This document shows, in pieces, positions 25,838 to 34,791 of a stretch of 64,000 nt of DNA (positions are counted from its first letter, which is position 1; the number at the start of each line of letters is the position of its first letter). The notes beneath the pieces were generated by a model. That model saw only the letters and a program-made list of their open reading frames with translations, was not told the DNA's origin and made no database searches. This stretch comes from Vibrio neptunius (lineage in GTDB: Bacteria > Pseudomonadota > Gammaproteobacteria > Enterobacterales > Vibrionaceae), in NCBI GenBank assembly GCA_019339365.1, contig CP079860.1:930001-994000 (forward strand). Reading direction: 5' to 3'. A program made the position numbers and the translations under genes.

Positions 25838-26425
25838 ATGAGCAAAGGTAAAGTAACCCGAGACAATATCTTGAGTAAGGCATTTGAACTGGCTAGTGAA
25901 AATGGGCTGGAAAGCCTGACGATCGGTGAATTAGCTAAGCAATGTGGGATGTCTAAAAGTGGTTTGTTTGCCCATTTTAACTCCAAAGATAACTTACAGA
26001 ACGCGGTTTTGGAGCATGCGAACCTGATTTTTACCCAACGGGTGATTACGCCAGCGAGAGAGCAAAGTGCCCGTAGCCAAGAGCAGAAGATTCGGACTCT
26101 GTTGGATAACTGGCTGGGCTGGAATCATTCTTTTCAGGGCAGTTGCATGTTTTTGGATGCATGGAAAGAAACCAATTCAGAAACGAATCTAACGCAGAAA
26201 GCGCTGAAAAAAACCATCGCAACTTGGATCGAATACTTGCGAATTCAAGTCGCGAAAGGGGTCGAAAATGGTGAATTTCGTCAGGATCTTGAACCCAAAC
26301 AGGCCACTTTTGAGTTGTATGGCTTGTATTTAAGTGCTCACCTGTTTTATTCAATACACGGGGAGCAGGAGAGCTATCAACATTTCTGGCAAGGCGTTGA
26401 ACGCATGATAACAAGCTGGAAATAA
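25838..26425 (+). CDS. TetR-family transcriptional regulator
   Basis: 195 residues. The helix-turn-helix is SLTIGELAKQCGMSKSGLFAHF; the C-terminal domain (LDNWLGWNHSFQGSCMFLDA) is of the TetR_C/YcdC-like type. It lies 95 bp upstream of an alpha/beta hydrolase on the same strand, which it probably controls. The start ATG 25838 follows GAGAGTAAG. The ligand is unknown. Confidence 0.92.
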   Translation: MSKGKVTRDNILSKAFELASENGLESLTIGELAKQCGMSKSGLFAHFNSKDNLQNAVLEHANLIFTQRVITPAREQSARSQEQKIRTLLDNWLGWNHSFQGSCMFLDAWKETNSETNLTQKALKKTIATWIEYLRIQVAKGVENGEFRQDLEPKQATFELYGLYLSAHLFYSIHGEQESYQHFWQGVERMITSWK

Positions 26426-26520
26426 GCATTTGCAGGCTGAGTTTAGGCTCAGCCAATAATTTAACTAAAAATAGCACGGTCGTTCGCTTTTGTAAGGCGG
26501 ACCCGAAAAGGATAACGACC

Positions 26521-27369
26521 ATGAGTGAGAAGATTTATTTTAATACCTCGAACAAGTTCAGTGTTAAGAAGAGTTTGGTTAACCTGACGACACGCTTACA
26601 CCACACATTGGCCCCAAGTCATGCAAAGCAAACGGCGCGTAAACTGCTATTAACACCTGCGAGAACTAAGCCAAAGAATGCTCAACCTCAAGGTTTAGTT
26701 ATAGGTGAAGTCCAATCTAAAGAAGGACCGCTTAAGACATATCAACTTGGTCAGGGCCCAGTTTGGGTGCTAACTCACGGCTGGTCTGGTACGGCGAGCC
26801 AATTTTTTCCACTGATGGAACATATTGCGTCGCAGGGATACACCGCACTGGCGTACGATCATCCGGGGCATGGTGAAAGTGGTGGCTTGTACGGGCATAT
26901 TCCGGCGTTTGTTCATGGCTTGGAGGCAATTCTTGATAGCGTGGATGAAGTGGCGGGTTTAGCGGGGCACAGTATGGGTACCGCTTCGGCGATTGAGTGC
27001 CACCATCAGAAACTGGTCGACAAGCCATTACTGCTTATTGCTCCGGTGTTGGACTACCTGGATAACCTGTTTGGCAGTGTCGCCCGTTCTGGCTACTCGG
27101 TGCGTTTGTTCAATGCGGTGGTGTCGGAAGTGGAAGAGCAATACCGCTATCCAATTCAGTCGATTGACCCTTACAACAAGCTCAAGTTACGTCAGTCGAA
27201 AACCATCATAGTGCATGACGAAGGGGACAAATTTACCAAGTTCTCTGTATCGCAGAAAGCGGCGCAGGAGATGGCTAATGTCACCTTGGTGGCGACTCAG
27301 GGGAAAGGGCATGGGAGAGTAATGAAATGCGCTCAAGTCATGCAAAGTTTTGATGAGTTGATTGCGTAG
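26521..27369 (+). CDS. Alpha/beta hydrolase
   Basis: 282 residues. The oxyanion-hole region LTHGWSGTASQFFPLMEHIA, the strand YDHPGHGESGG and the nucleophile elbow AGHSMGT (Ser) are clear. The acid (Asp in HDEGDKFTKF) and a C-terminal catalytic His (GKGHGRVM) are also present. No signal peptide, so it is a cytoplasmic esterase or lipase-like enzyme. It probably forms a unit with the TetR regulator upstream. The substrate is unknown. Confidence 0.92.
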   Translation: MSEKIYFNTSNKFSVKKSLVNLTTRLHHTLAPSHAKQTARKLLLTPARTKPKNAQPQGLVIGEVQSKEGPLKTYQLGQGPVWVLTHGWSGTASQFFPLMEHIASQGYTALAYDHPGHGESGGLYGHIPAFVHGLEAILDSVDEVAGLAGHSMGTASAIECHHQKLVDKPLLLIAPVLDYLDNLFGSVARSGYSVRLFNAVVSEVEEQYRYPIQSIDPYNKLKLRQSKTIIVHDEGDKFTKFSVSQKAAQEMANVTLVATQGKGHGRVMKCAQVMQSFDELIA

Positions 27370-27530
27370 TAGACAAATTGGTTATAAATAAAACTTCTTT
27401 TATTTCATTATTTTAAAAACCTTAACCATGTTTTTGATATGGTTAACAATTTAGAAATGAAAAGTATTTCCTCATACACATCTGTGGGACCATTTGCATT
27501 GCCATCTGGCCCTCATGAGGAAATATAATA

Positions 27531-28919
27531 ATGAATAGAAATGATAGTGTTCCATTGCCCACAAACACTCGGGAGTGGCTGTTAAACCGCAACAGCCTGA
27601 TTGTTCTCGCCAATGTCGCCTTATTCGCGACCCTCTACTTTACACTGCCCTTCGAACCTCAGGTCGTGCTTGGCCTGAGCATGCTAACGTTTGTCGCCAT
27701 TCTCTGGCTGACTGAAGCGTTGCACGTTACCGTTACCGCTATTCTGGTGCCCGTTATGGCGGTTTTATTTGGTGTGTTTGATACTCAAACGGCCTTAAAT
27801 AATTTTGCCAATTCCATCATCTTCTTGTTCCTTGGTGGCTTTGCATTAGCTGCGGCGATGCATCGTCAGGGGCTAGATAAAGTCATTGCTGATAAAGTGT
27901 TGATCATTGCGAAAGGCAAGATGAGCGTTGCCGTCTTTATGCTGTTTGGTGTGACGGCTGCGTTGTCCATGTGGATCAGTAATACGGCGACCACAGCGAT
28001 GATGTTGCCGCTAGTGCTCGGTGTCTTGAGTAAAGTCAATTCTGAAAGTGGCCACAAAACTTATGTGTTTGTCCTGCTCGGAATCGCTTACAGCGCCAGT
28101 ATCGGCGGTATCGCGACCATCGTTGGCAGCCCACCGAATGCTATTGCAGCGGCCGAAGTGGGGCTGAGTTTTACAGATTGGATGCGCTTTGGCCTGCCGA
28201 CTGCCATCATCTTGCTGCCTATCGCTGTCGCAGTCTTGTTCCTGGTACTGAAGCCAGACCTGAACGGCCAGTTTGAACTTAACGATGCTCCAGTCAACTG
28301 GGATAAAGGTAAAATTGTCACCTTAGGTATTTTTGCTGTAACGGTTTGCCTGTGGATTTTCAGTAAGCCAATCAATGCGTTGATTGGTGGGTACGCTAAG
28401 TTCGACACGGTTGTTGCTTTGGGTGCGATTGTCGCGGTTAACTTTGCTCGAGTAGTGCATTGGAAAGATATCGAGAAGACGGCAGACTGGGGAGTACTGT
28501 TGTTGTTTGGTGGCGGTATCTGTCTTAGCAACGTACTCAAGGCAACCGGCACTAGCGTATTCTTAGCCAACGGTTTGAGTGAATTGATTTCACACCTAGG
28601 CATCTTCTTTATTGTTGCGGTGATTGCTGTATTTGTGGTCTTTCTGACAGAGTTTGCTAGCAACACCGCCAGTGCGGCGCTGCTTATCCCCGTATTCGCC
28701 AGCGTGGCAGAAGCGTTCGGATTGTCGCCTGTGGTGCTTTCGGTATTGATCGCCGTGGCGGCCTCTTGTGCCTTTATGCTGCCCGTTGCTACTCCGCCCA
28801 ATGCTATTGTATTTGGCTCGGGTCACGTTAAGCAAAGCGAAATGATGCGTGTTGGCCTGATCCTCAATATCGCGTGTATTGTCGTACTGACCTTTATCGC
28901 CATGACATTCTGGGCGTAA
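27531..28919 (+). CDS. SLC13/DASS sodium:dicarboxylate symporter (VcINDY-like)
   Basis: 462 residues, the length of Vibrio cholerae INDY. Two inverted repeats each carry a Ser-Asn-Thr clamp: [20 protein letters not shown] and [30 protein letters not shown] and [12 protein letters not shown] follow them at the tips of the hairpins. It imports succinate, fumarate or malate with sodium. The monocistronic layout with terminator GGGAGCC-GAG-GGCTCCC-like at 28923 fits an independent uptake gene. Confidence 0.95.
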   Translation: MNRNDSVPLPTNTREWLLNRNSLIVLANVALFATLYFTLPFEPQVVLGLSMLTFVAILWLTEALHVTVTAILVPVMAVLFGVFDTQTALNNFANSIIFLFLGGFALAAAMHRQGLDKVIADKVLIIAKGKMSVAVFMLFGVTAALSMWISNTATTAMMLPLVLGVLSKVNSESGHKTYVFVLLGIAYSASIGGIATIVGSPPNAIAAAEVGLSFTDWMRFGLPTAIILLPIAVAVLFLVLKPDLNGQFELNDAPVNWDKGKIVTLGIFAVTVCLWIFSKPINALIGGYAKFDTVVALGAIVAVNFARVVHWKDIEKTADWGVLLLFGGGICLSNVLKATGTSVFLANGLSELISHLGIFFIVAVIAVFVVFLTEFASNTASAALLIPVFASVAEAFGLSPVVLSVLIAVAASCAFMLPVATPPNAIVFGSGHVKQSEMMRVGLILNIACIVVLTFIAMTFWA

Positions 28920-28922
28920 TAG

Positions 28923-28947
28923 AAAAGGGAGCCGAGGCTCCCTTTTT
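28923..28947 (+). terminator. Rho-independent terminator
   Basis: AAAAGGGAGCC-GAG-GCTCCCTTTTTT right after the symporter stop. It could also end the minus-strand kinase remnant. Confidence 0.93.
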
Positions 28948-28956
28948 TATCTCTGA

Positions 28957-29160
28957 CTAAGATTTCTTCAACCTAACCTCCACCCTCAGCCCACGCTGGT
29001 GGTTGAGAGTCTCGTTACTGAACTTAACGTCGCCAGACATTTTTGCTATGGCGCTGGTGACGAAACTTAGCCCTAATCCATTGCCCTCTGTTGAGCGGCT
29101 CGCTTCCTGCCTGAAGAACTTCTGCCCGAGCTTAGTTAAGCTCTGCGCCAATCTGTCCAC
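28957..29160 (-). pseudogene. Histidine kinase C-terminal remnant
   Basis: About 65 residues of the ATP-binding domain of a sensor kinase remain: LTKLGQKFFRQEASRSTEGN, then GLGLSFVTSAIAKMSGDVKF to the natural end. N-box, dimerisation and sensor parts are gone. The upstream sequence is the 3' part of a PepSY-like gene in a different frame. A deletion joined the two, removing the response regulator and most of the kinase. Not functional. Confidence 0.85.
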
Positions 29161-29482
29161 GAAAGTTGTTCTCTACAAAGGTCAGAACGTCCAGCAGGTT
29201 GTATTTGGCGGAGCGGGTGTCGACCACCTGACTCGCACCGCTTTGGCCATCGAGTTTGACAAGCTTCGGCGGGTTGCTTTCCTCGACCTGAGCCACGTAT
29301 TGGTCTTTACCGTTTTCATCGACTGCCAAAGCGATGTACTCATATTTGGCTGGGTGTTCACGTTTGATTTGTTGCAGTGCTTCGACCGCGCTGACCGCAG
29401 GACCGTGTTGAATCTCGTTCGCCATCGCTGGCGTGATCATGGTGAGTGAAAGACAAATGAAAGCAATGGATGATTTGAACAT
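29132..29482 (-). pseudogene. Secreted PepSY-like protein, fused to the kinase deletion scar
   Basis: The start ATG at 29482 has AAGGAT upstream; signal peptide MFKSSIAFICLSLTMITPAM, cut near MANA-like ANEI. The mature part (AVEALQQIKREHPAKYEYIA ... QYVAQVEESNPPKLVKLDGQ) fits small PepSY proteins that are often encoded before a two-component system. The last residues (about GQIGAELN) are read from the out-of-frame kinase gene. The domain is nearly complete, so some product may be made; its signalling partner is lost. Confidence 0.7.
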
Positions 29483-29712
29483 AATGTAATCCTTGTTAGG
29501 TAGTGGATGTTGTGTAGACCGAAACAAGATTACGTTGCAGACCTTAACCCCTTCTAACCTGAACATTACAAATAATTCATCTAACTGATGATTTGTTGCA
29601 GGCTAGACAGTGAAAGAATAATTGCTCAACTTTTGACTTCGCTCAAAGTCTGTTATGGCGAAAAAGAGACGTGCTACTCATACTTAAGGGGTATAAATAC
29701 GGAGTGCAAGTG

Positions 29713-29964
29713 ATGAAAAACGAACTCGACCCGACCAAGATACTTCACGCGTATGAGACGGTGATGTCGAACGGGACGCCGACTGAATATGGCAAGATGT
29801 ATGAAGGGATAGAAGCCTTCTCGGACTACGATGGGTACAGTGTGTATTTACGTGGTAACGGCGTTGAGCTTAAGATCGGTTTCCACAATACCTATCATTT
29901 GGATTACGATCAGGAGCATCTGCGTGACTCCTTCCTCAAGAAAGTCGCCACACTCGCAAAGTAA
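29713..29964 (+). CDS. DUF3081 family protein
   Basis: 83 residues from ATG 29713 (GGAG nine bases upstream). The MKNELDPTKILHAYETVMSN and EYGKMYEGIEAFSDYDGYSV stretches agree with the small DUF3081 proteins of gammaproteobacteria. Soluble; no known function. It is a single gene in an intergenic-rich area. Confidence 0.75.
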   Translation: MKNELDPTKILHAYETVMSNGTPTEYGKMYEGIEAFSDYDGYSVYLRGNGVELKIGFHNTYHLDYDQEHLRDSFLKKVATLAK

Positions 29965-30100
29965 TGTAGCAATGATACGGAAGGCCACGAAATTGAAGTG
30001 ATCCATCAAGTGGGACAACTCGGTTAAGTGGCTCGTAAGGCCTGACTTCGATTCAATCGCAGTCAGGCTTTTTCGTTTTGCCATGAAGCGATTCGTTATT

Positions 30101-30144
30101 TTGGTGTGTGTCCCGAATCTATCGGTGTGTGTCCTGAATCTATC
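30101..30144 (+). repeat. Two REP-like GGTGTGTGTCC repeats
   Basis: TTGGTGTGTGTCCCGAATCT and CGGTGTGTGTCCTGAATCTA lie back to back, each with the core of the transposase-flanking ends. They are direct copies. Confidence 0.8.
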
Positions 30145-30173
30145 GTGGCACTCCCGATCTTTGTTTAATCAAG

Positions 30174-30425
30174 ATGCAGAACCAAAATGCGTATAATTTA
30201 TGTTTTACCCAAGATGTCGATCAATGTATTTGTCGTTTGCAGTCTTTGTGTGCACAACCGATTGAGCTGGTGGCGCATGGGAAGGCGAAACTGAGCCCAG
30301 ATGCGCTGCTTGAGGTACTGTCTGAACCGCAGATCCAGAAGAACCGTTGGTTTCCATTGAGCGATAGTCAGCGAGACGGCATCGTGAAAACGCTTAAGTC
30401 AGAGCAAAGCCTTATCTCGCGTTGA
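30174..30425 (+). CDS. Small hypothetical protein
   Basis: 83 residues, soluble, no recognisable family (FTQDVDQCICRLQSLCAQPI ... SPDALLEVLSEPQIQKNRWF). It lies between two REP-like repeats. No strong Shine-Dalgarno is visible (AATCAAG before ATG). Coding is plausible from amino-acid composition and absence of an opposing frame, but unproven. Confidence 0.5.
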   Translation: MQNQNAYNLCFTQDVDQCICRLQSLCAQPIELVAHGKAKLSPDALLEVLSEPQIQKNRWFPLSDSQRDGIVKTLKSEQSLISR

Positions 30426-30462
30426 TTGGGTATCAACAAGGAGGTGTAGCATCATAGACTTG

Positions 30463-30516
30463 TGGTGTGTGTCCTGCTGAATTTGCTGAATTTTGCTGAA
30501 TTTAACTGCTGAATTT
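30463..30516 (+). repeat. REP-like repeat with CTGAATTT expansion
   Basis: GGTGTGTGTCCTG followed by four imperfect repeats of CTGAATTT(T/G). The same pattern of a core followed by an expanded tail is seen at 24267 and 31085. Confidence 0.75.
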
Positions 30517-30532
30517 AGAGGAGAATTTGAAC

Positions 30533-30928
30533 TTGAAAACAGTTTGCATTGCACTAAGTATGTTGCTTGTTTCTTCGTTTGCATCTGCAGCCAGCGTCCC
30601 TAGTTTTGAGGGGCATTATGAGCGATATCACAATGACCAATTGGATACTGACACAGCCTTTATTGATTTAACTAAGGTGGATTCGAACACATATGAACTA
30701 TCAGGGACATCAGTTTGGGTCGGTGATTCTTCCTCCGGTCTTGTAAATTTTGGAGAAATCGACGGTGTCGCAACGTTAAAAGGCAATCAAATAGACTATG
30801 ACGCTGACGGCTGTACTCTCCGCATTTTATTAGATCAAGAGACACTAGTAGTGAGCCAAGACAATGGTTGTGGCGGGTTAAATGTCTCCTTTAATGGGAC
30901 CTATCTGAGGATCTCAGAGAGTCAGTAG
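30533..30928 (+). CDS. Small secreted protein
   Basis: 131 residues from TTG 30533 with GAGGAG ten bases upstream; an in-frame TTG two codons earlier is too near that site. Signal peptide KTVCIALSMLLVSSFASAA, cut at ASAA/SVP. The mature part has two Cys (DGCTLRILLD and NGCGGLNVSFNGTYLR) likely to form a disulfide in a small beta-barrel, as in several periplasmic inhibitor-like proteins. No definite family. It lies directly after a REP-like repeat. Confidence 0.72.
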   Translation: MKTVCIALSMLLVSSFASAASVPSFEGHYERYHNDQLDTDTAFIDLTKVDSNTYELSGTSVWVGDSSSGLVNFGEIDGVATLKGNQIDYDADGCTLRILLDQETLVVSQDNGCGGLNVSFNGTYLRISESQ

Positions 30929-31084
30929 CTGTATAAAAAAACGTTCGTACTTGTGTGCGCTTGCCTAGGATAGGTTGCTTGCTTTTATAGGGTTCTGTTT
31001 TTGGTGAGTGGAACCACACCGATAAGAGAAGCTGGCTTTTTGCTGGCGATATAACTGAACTCAGGAACGCTGCTAACCAGTTTT

Positions 31085-31130
31085 TTGGTGTGTGTCCCTA
31101 ATCTACTTACTCTAATCTACTAATCTAGAT
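31085..31130 (+). repeat. REP-like repeat with CTAATCTA expansion
   Basis: GGTGTGTGTCCCTAATCTA is followed by degenerate repeats of CTAATCTA. It lies in the 290-bp gap 30929-31218, where I see no gene. Confidence 0.7.
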
Positions 31131-31218
31131 TCTATAAGGTTTTAGAACAGAGCTAGATGCTGGTCACTACTTAACGTGGCGTTAATCGCTATAATGTTTT
31201 GATTTTATGAGGAATATT

Positions 31219-31617
31219 ATGATGTTAGGAAGTTGCCAATGTAAGGCGGTTCAGTTTAGAGTAACAGGTGATTTTAAGCGCATTGTAAATTGTCACTGTA
31301 CATTGTGTCGAAAAATGAATGGTGCAGCATTCTCAACTTATGTTGCTGTATTGACGACTGATTTTGACCTGATTAGTGGCAATTTGGTCTCTTGTGATGT
31401 GACAGAGAATGCGCGTAAACATTTCTGTGGGCAATGTGGTACTCCAATTTTCAATTCAAACCCAAGATACGCCGGTTTAAACATTCTGCATTTAGGTAGT
31501 CTCGATACGGAGTCTCCGCAGGAACTTAAACCAGAGGTCAATATTTATGATGAGTCAAAAGTGAGCTGGTTAGACGATCTCTCTGATTTACCCGCGTTCA
31601 AAAAAGCAATGAGCTGA
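31219..31617 (+). CDS. GFA (glutathione-dependent formaldehyde-activating) family protein, copy 1
   Basis: 132 residues with a zinc-binding Cys set: GSCQCKAVQF, NCHCTLCRK and FCGQCGTPIF. The family name comes from Gfa of Paracoccus, but most members have unknown substrates. The start ATG 31219 follows GAGGAATATT. The next gene is a paralogue 35 bp downstream, so the two are probably one operon formed by duplication. Confidence 0.9.
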   Translation: MMLGSCQCKAVQFRVTGDFKRIVNCHCTLCRKMNGAAFSTYVAVLTTDFDLISGNLVSCDVTENARKHFCGQCGTPIFNSNPRYAGLNILHLGSLDTESPQELKPEVNIYDESKVSWLDDLSDLPAFKKAMS

Positions 31618-31652
31618 AGTATATCAGCCCAAAAACTCACTAAGGAAAACAG

Positions 31653-32060
31653 ATGTATAAGGGAAGTTGTTTGTGCGGTTCAATCCAATTTGAACTTGAT
31701 GGTAATGTAACGGACATTATTCACTGTCATTGCTCGTTGTGTCGCAAAGCAAGTGGAAGTGCTTACGCGACGAATGGTTTCATTAATGCACAGGATCTGA
31801 AGTTAACAGACAGTGGTGAGACGCTTACCTTTTATGAGAGTAGCGAAGGGAAGCGCAAGTACTTTTGTAAAGCGTGTGGCGCCCCTATCTATAGTTCAAA
31901 CGCCAAATCTCCTGAGTTGTATCGTCTCCGTTTAGGGGCACTAGACAGTGAAATAGCAGAACGCCCTATCTCTAACAATTTTGTGACATCAAAAGCGAAC
32001 TGGGAAGACCTAAGTGCGGAGTTACCCCATTACGAGAGGCATGAGCCCGGGCGAAAGTAG
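31653..32060 (+). CDS. GFA family protein, copy 2
   Basis: 135 residues, with the same Cys layout as its upstream neighbour (GSCLCGSIQF, HCHCSLCRK, FCKACGAPIY). Identity is moderate and spread over the whole length, so the duplication is old. The Shine-Dalgarno is AAGGAA. No frameshift. Confidence 0.9.
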   Translation: MYKGSCLCGSIQFELDGNVTDIIHCHCSLCRKASGSAYATNGFINAQDLKLTDSGETLTFYESSEGKRKYFCKACGAPIYSSNAKSPELYRLRLGALDSEIAERPISNNFVTSKANWEDLSAELPHYERHEPGRK

Positions 32061-32197
32061 AGATGTAAAAACTCGCCAAAAATTTAAGTCGTCTCTTAAC
32101 ACTTGGCAGTTTTGGTTTATATCAGTCTGAGTGCTTACGATTTAAATAAGGCGGTATACGCCTAGAAAGGCGATATGTTAATCAAGGAAAGTTAAAT

Positions 32198-32689
32198 ATG
32201 AAGCTATTTAAGCTACTTGTTCCTTTACTGATGTTTCCATTTTCACCCTACGCTCAGTCATTTGAAGAAAGGCCAGTAGAGAATTTTTTAACCCTAAGTG
32301 AATTTTCATCTGTTGGTGAATTTGAACAATATATTGATACCTATGTACAAGATTGTTTAGATCATAGTTATGGTGGCTCCCTTTCGGTGAGATGTTTTAT
32401 TCGTTACGAAGTTTGGGATCGGGAACTGAACAACTATTATCGACGCCTTTATAGAAGCTTAAGCGTAGATGGCAAAGAGCGTTTGAAAAATAGCCAGTTA
32501 TCATGGTTAAAAACGAGGGATACGGCGATTGAGTTTAATAGCTTTTTACTGGATCAAAGATATAAAAACAAATCTGGTACTATGTACATCGCAATGAGAG
32601 CAGGGGATGCAGATCAAGCTATAAGTCCAATGATTAAACACAGAGCATTACTGCTTAAGTCTTGGTTAGCGGTCCAAGGTGAACATTAA
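32198..32689 (+). CDS. LprI/DUF1311-like secreted protein
   Basis: 163 residues. Signal peptide MKLFKLLVPLLMFPFSPYAQ; the mature part has CFIRYEVWDRELNNYYRRLY and LKNSQLSWLKTRDTAIEFNS, the DUF1311 helix pair. Some members (LprI) inhibit lysozyme. The cysteine usual in the second helix (RDxxC) is Ile here, while Cys pairs at CLDHSYGGSLSVRC remain. Periplasmic; a stress role is inferred. Confidence 0.8.
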   Translation: MKLFKLLVPLLMFPFSPYAQSFEERPVENFLTLSEFSSVGEFEQYIDTYVQDCLDHSYGGSLSVRCFIRYEVWDRELNNYYRRLYRSLSVDGKERLKNSQLSWLKTRDTAIEFNSFLLDQRYKNKSGTMYIAMRAGDADQAISPMIKHRALLLKSWLAVQGEH

Positions 32690-32865
32690 CACAACAAGCC
32701 ATTCCAGTTGTTATTCAATACTTAGCGTATTTGGATTAGTTTAAATTTCGGTTTTTGGCCGCTGTATGGTCATTCAGCAAGAGTGCTTCCGTAACCTCAT
32801 TGGTTGTCTAGCTCCCTGCACAAACGAATATACTATCAAAATAGTTAACTTATTGAGGAATTATA

Positions 32866-33147
32866 ATGAATAAGAATGAAATCAAATCTCGATATGAAAT
32901 ATCAACGCCGAGTTATGGTGATGGGTATAATGTGTCGTTGAAATTAGGCGGTGAGACCTTGTTGGTTGGGCTTGTCCCTAACAAAGAAGACGCGGCGACG
33001 AGGATTGATCAGATTAGACAATTTGGTAGTGCTGAACTGAATTTCTATGTATTGGAAATGGAAGATGAAGAGAGTTTTTATTTTAAGTTGAGCATGAGTG
33101 ACAAGTTATATCGAGGGGATATTTTGGTTTCTAGTGATATGTTCTAG
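32866..33147 (+). CDS. YegP/DUF1508-like small protein
   Basis: 93 residues. Alternating strands YNVSLKLGGETLLVGLV and FYFKLSMSDKLYRGDILVSS ending SDMF resemble the two repeats of YegP-type proteins, but similarity is weak. ATG 32866 follows GAGGAATT. Function unknown. The next gene begins 10 bp downstream. Confidence 0.6.
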   Translation: MNKNEIKSRYEISTPSYGDGYNVSLKLGGETLLVGLVPNKEDAATRIDQIRQFGSAELNFYVLEMEDEESFYFKLSMSDKLYRGDILVSSDMF

Positions 33148-33157
33148 GAGAAAATTG

Positions 33158-33331
33158 ATGATTAGGGAAATCAAAAAAGCAGACTTTGAGCAATTTTGGC
33201 CAACATTCTCAGCGGTGATTCAGGCTCAAGAGACCTACGCTTTTCTATTGGAGCATGAAAGGCGGCCAATAATTGGTGTTCTATATTGGCCGCCAGTTAA
33301 GATGCCTCGATCGCTAGTCTTCTTCAGCTAG
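33158..33331 (+). pseudogene. GNAT acetyltransferase, truncated after about 32 residues
   Basis: The start MIREIKKADFEQFWPTFSAV, then IQAQETYAF, is that of GNAT enzymes, with an AGGAGA ribosome binding site. From about 33255 the frame reads into the hairpin 33261-33294 and the 3' end of maoP, losing all the acetyl-CoA-binding core. A deletion fused the gene to the maoP terminator. Non-functional. Confidence 0.8.
33261..33294 (-). terminator. Terminator hairpin of maoP
   Basis: Perfect 11-bp arms GGCGGCCAATA and TATTGGCCGCC with a 12-nt loop. On the minus strand it follows the maoP stop by about 20 bp and ends in TTTC. Confidence 0.7.
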
Positions 33332-33670
33332 GCTGACATCTTCAGAATAGTCTTCAGTGGCGTCTGGCTTACTGCGACCATTGAGGGTGTGGAAACGCTT
33401 ACGACCACGCGCTAACTGTACGTACTTGAGCCAGACTCGCTCCAGTTTGGATTTGGCTTTACCAGGGTTTTCTATCACCTTAATAAAGTGCTTTTCCTCG
33501 GCGTTTTCTGGTTCCAGGGTTCCCATTTCCAAACCCTGCATCGTATCCCCATAAAGCGTTAGGATTTCCTCTTCTGCAAGCGTAAAATCTCCAGACTTAG
33601 CAAATCCTCGTGGGAACTTTGTGTTGTCATAAAAACGTTTTTTGCCGTGACGAAATAGAGTGTCAGACAT
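33314..33670 (-). CDS. maoP: MaoP (DUF413) macrodomain Ori protein
   Basis: 118 residues from ATG 33670. The DUF413 core is FYDNTKFPRGFAKSGDFTLA, then EEEILTLYGDTMQGLEMG and LERVWLKYVQLARGRKRFHT ending in an acidic tail. In E. coli MaoP acts with the maoS site to organise the Ori macrodomain. The gene is divergent from hdfR, exactly as in enterobacteria (yifE-hdfR), which supports both calls. Adding the upstream 21 codons has no support. Confidence 0.93.
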   Translation of the reverse strand: MSDTLFRHGKKRFYDNTKFPRGFAKSGDFTLAEEEILTLYGDTMQGLEMGTLEPENAEEKHFIKVIENPGKAKSKLERVWLKYVQLARGRKRFHTLNGRSKPDATEDYSEDVSLAEED

Positions 33671-33862
33671 TGTGGTAGCCTCTATAAACCTACTTGGTTG
33701 AACTAAAACGAAAAGTAGGCGTAAATTTAACAAAAGAAAAACAAAACCTTTTTATCGTCTCAATTAAACACTTTTATGAAGGTTAGGTAACAGTTTGTTG
33801 AATGGAAAACAAAGTGAAACCGATGAATGCTAACCTTTCATGCTCTGAACTGAGGTATTTCG

Positions 33863-34755
33863 ATGGACGTCAAAGTCTTTAAAACATTTTTAGAACTGGC
33901 CAATGTGCGTCACTTCGGACGTGCAGCCGAGAACCTATACATTACTCAGGCAGCGGTGAGTGCACGGATCAAGCAACTGGAAAGCTATTTTGATACTCAG
34001 TTGTTTATTCGTGACAGGAACAACATCAAGCTGACGTCCTCTGGTGAACGTTTGGTGAGCTATGCCGAAGTGATGGTCGCAACCTTGCAACAAGCAAAGT
34101 TGGAGCTGTCGTTGGAAAGTGGCAAGGGGTTGCAACTAACGATGGGGGAACCCCAAATGTCTGGGATGCTTACTTGCAAAACTGCCTGAGTATTGTCACG
34201 GATTCGTTTGGTGGTTACGGCTTTATGGCTGAAGTGATGGGGCGAGAGGCTCTGAATCGCTGCTTGCAAGAGAGAACACTGGATATGGCGTTTGCGTTTG
34301 ACCAGATTAAAGCGGATGAATTGCACTGTAAAAAGGTCGCCGATATCGTTTTGGTTCTGGTCTCAACACAAGAGCATACGTTAGAGAGTGTATTTGAAGA
34401 TAAGTATGTTTACGTCGATTGGGGAACCAAGTTTGCATCTGAACATGCTGAGCGACATCCTAAAATTCCAGCCCCTTATTTGAGAACGTCAACCGCGCGG
34501 ATTGCAATGGATTTCATTCTTGAAAAGGGAGGAAGTGCTTACTTACCTATCTCATTAGTTGAGCCCTTTATTGCTAGTGGTCAACTGTTTAAAGTAGCGG
34601 GTGTTGAGGATTGGTACCGACCTATCTACCTAAGTTACCGTAAAGCGAGCTCTTCGGTCGAAGCGATTGGGCAGGTAGAGAAATTGGTGAAAGACATTGA
34701 CCCGATCACGGCGTACTCATTACAACAAATGGCGGATTTGCCGATCGATGAATAG
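33863..34755 (+). pseudogene. hdfR: LysR-family regulator HdfR, frameshifted
   Basis: The N-terminal helix-turn-helix part is MDVKVFKTFLELANVRHFGR, then AAENLYITQAAVSARIKQLE. The effector domain resumes in another frame as LSIVTDSFGGYGFMAEVMGR to 34755. The break is at G5 (34144-34148): one extra G gives MGGTPNVWDAYLQNCLSIV. HdfR represses flhDC in E. coli; in Vibrio its targets are not established. Divergent maoP supports orthology. It is probably intact in the organism. Confidence 0.9.
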
Positions 34756-34757
34756 AC

Positions 34758-34781
34758 AAAGCCCTCAGTTGAGGGCTTTAT
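34758..34781. terminator. Terminator between hdfR and azoR
   Basis: AAAGCCCTCAGTTGAGGGCTTT stem between convergent genes; A/T tracts on both sides suit both directions. Confidence 0.85.
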
Positions 34782-34791
34782 GATTAATGAG

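Noticed and set aside
28088..28801. 237-codon minus-strand frame inside the INDY symporter
   Set aside because: Antisense shadow of a highly conserved membrane protein; its Thr/Ala/Pro-rich composition is typical of such shadows.
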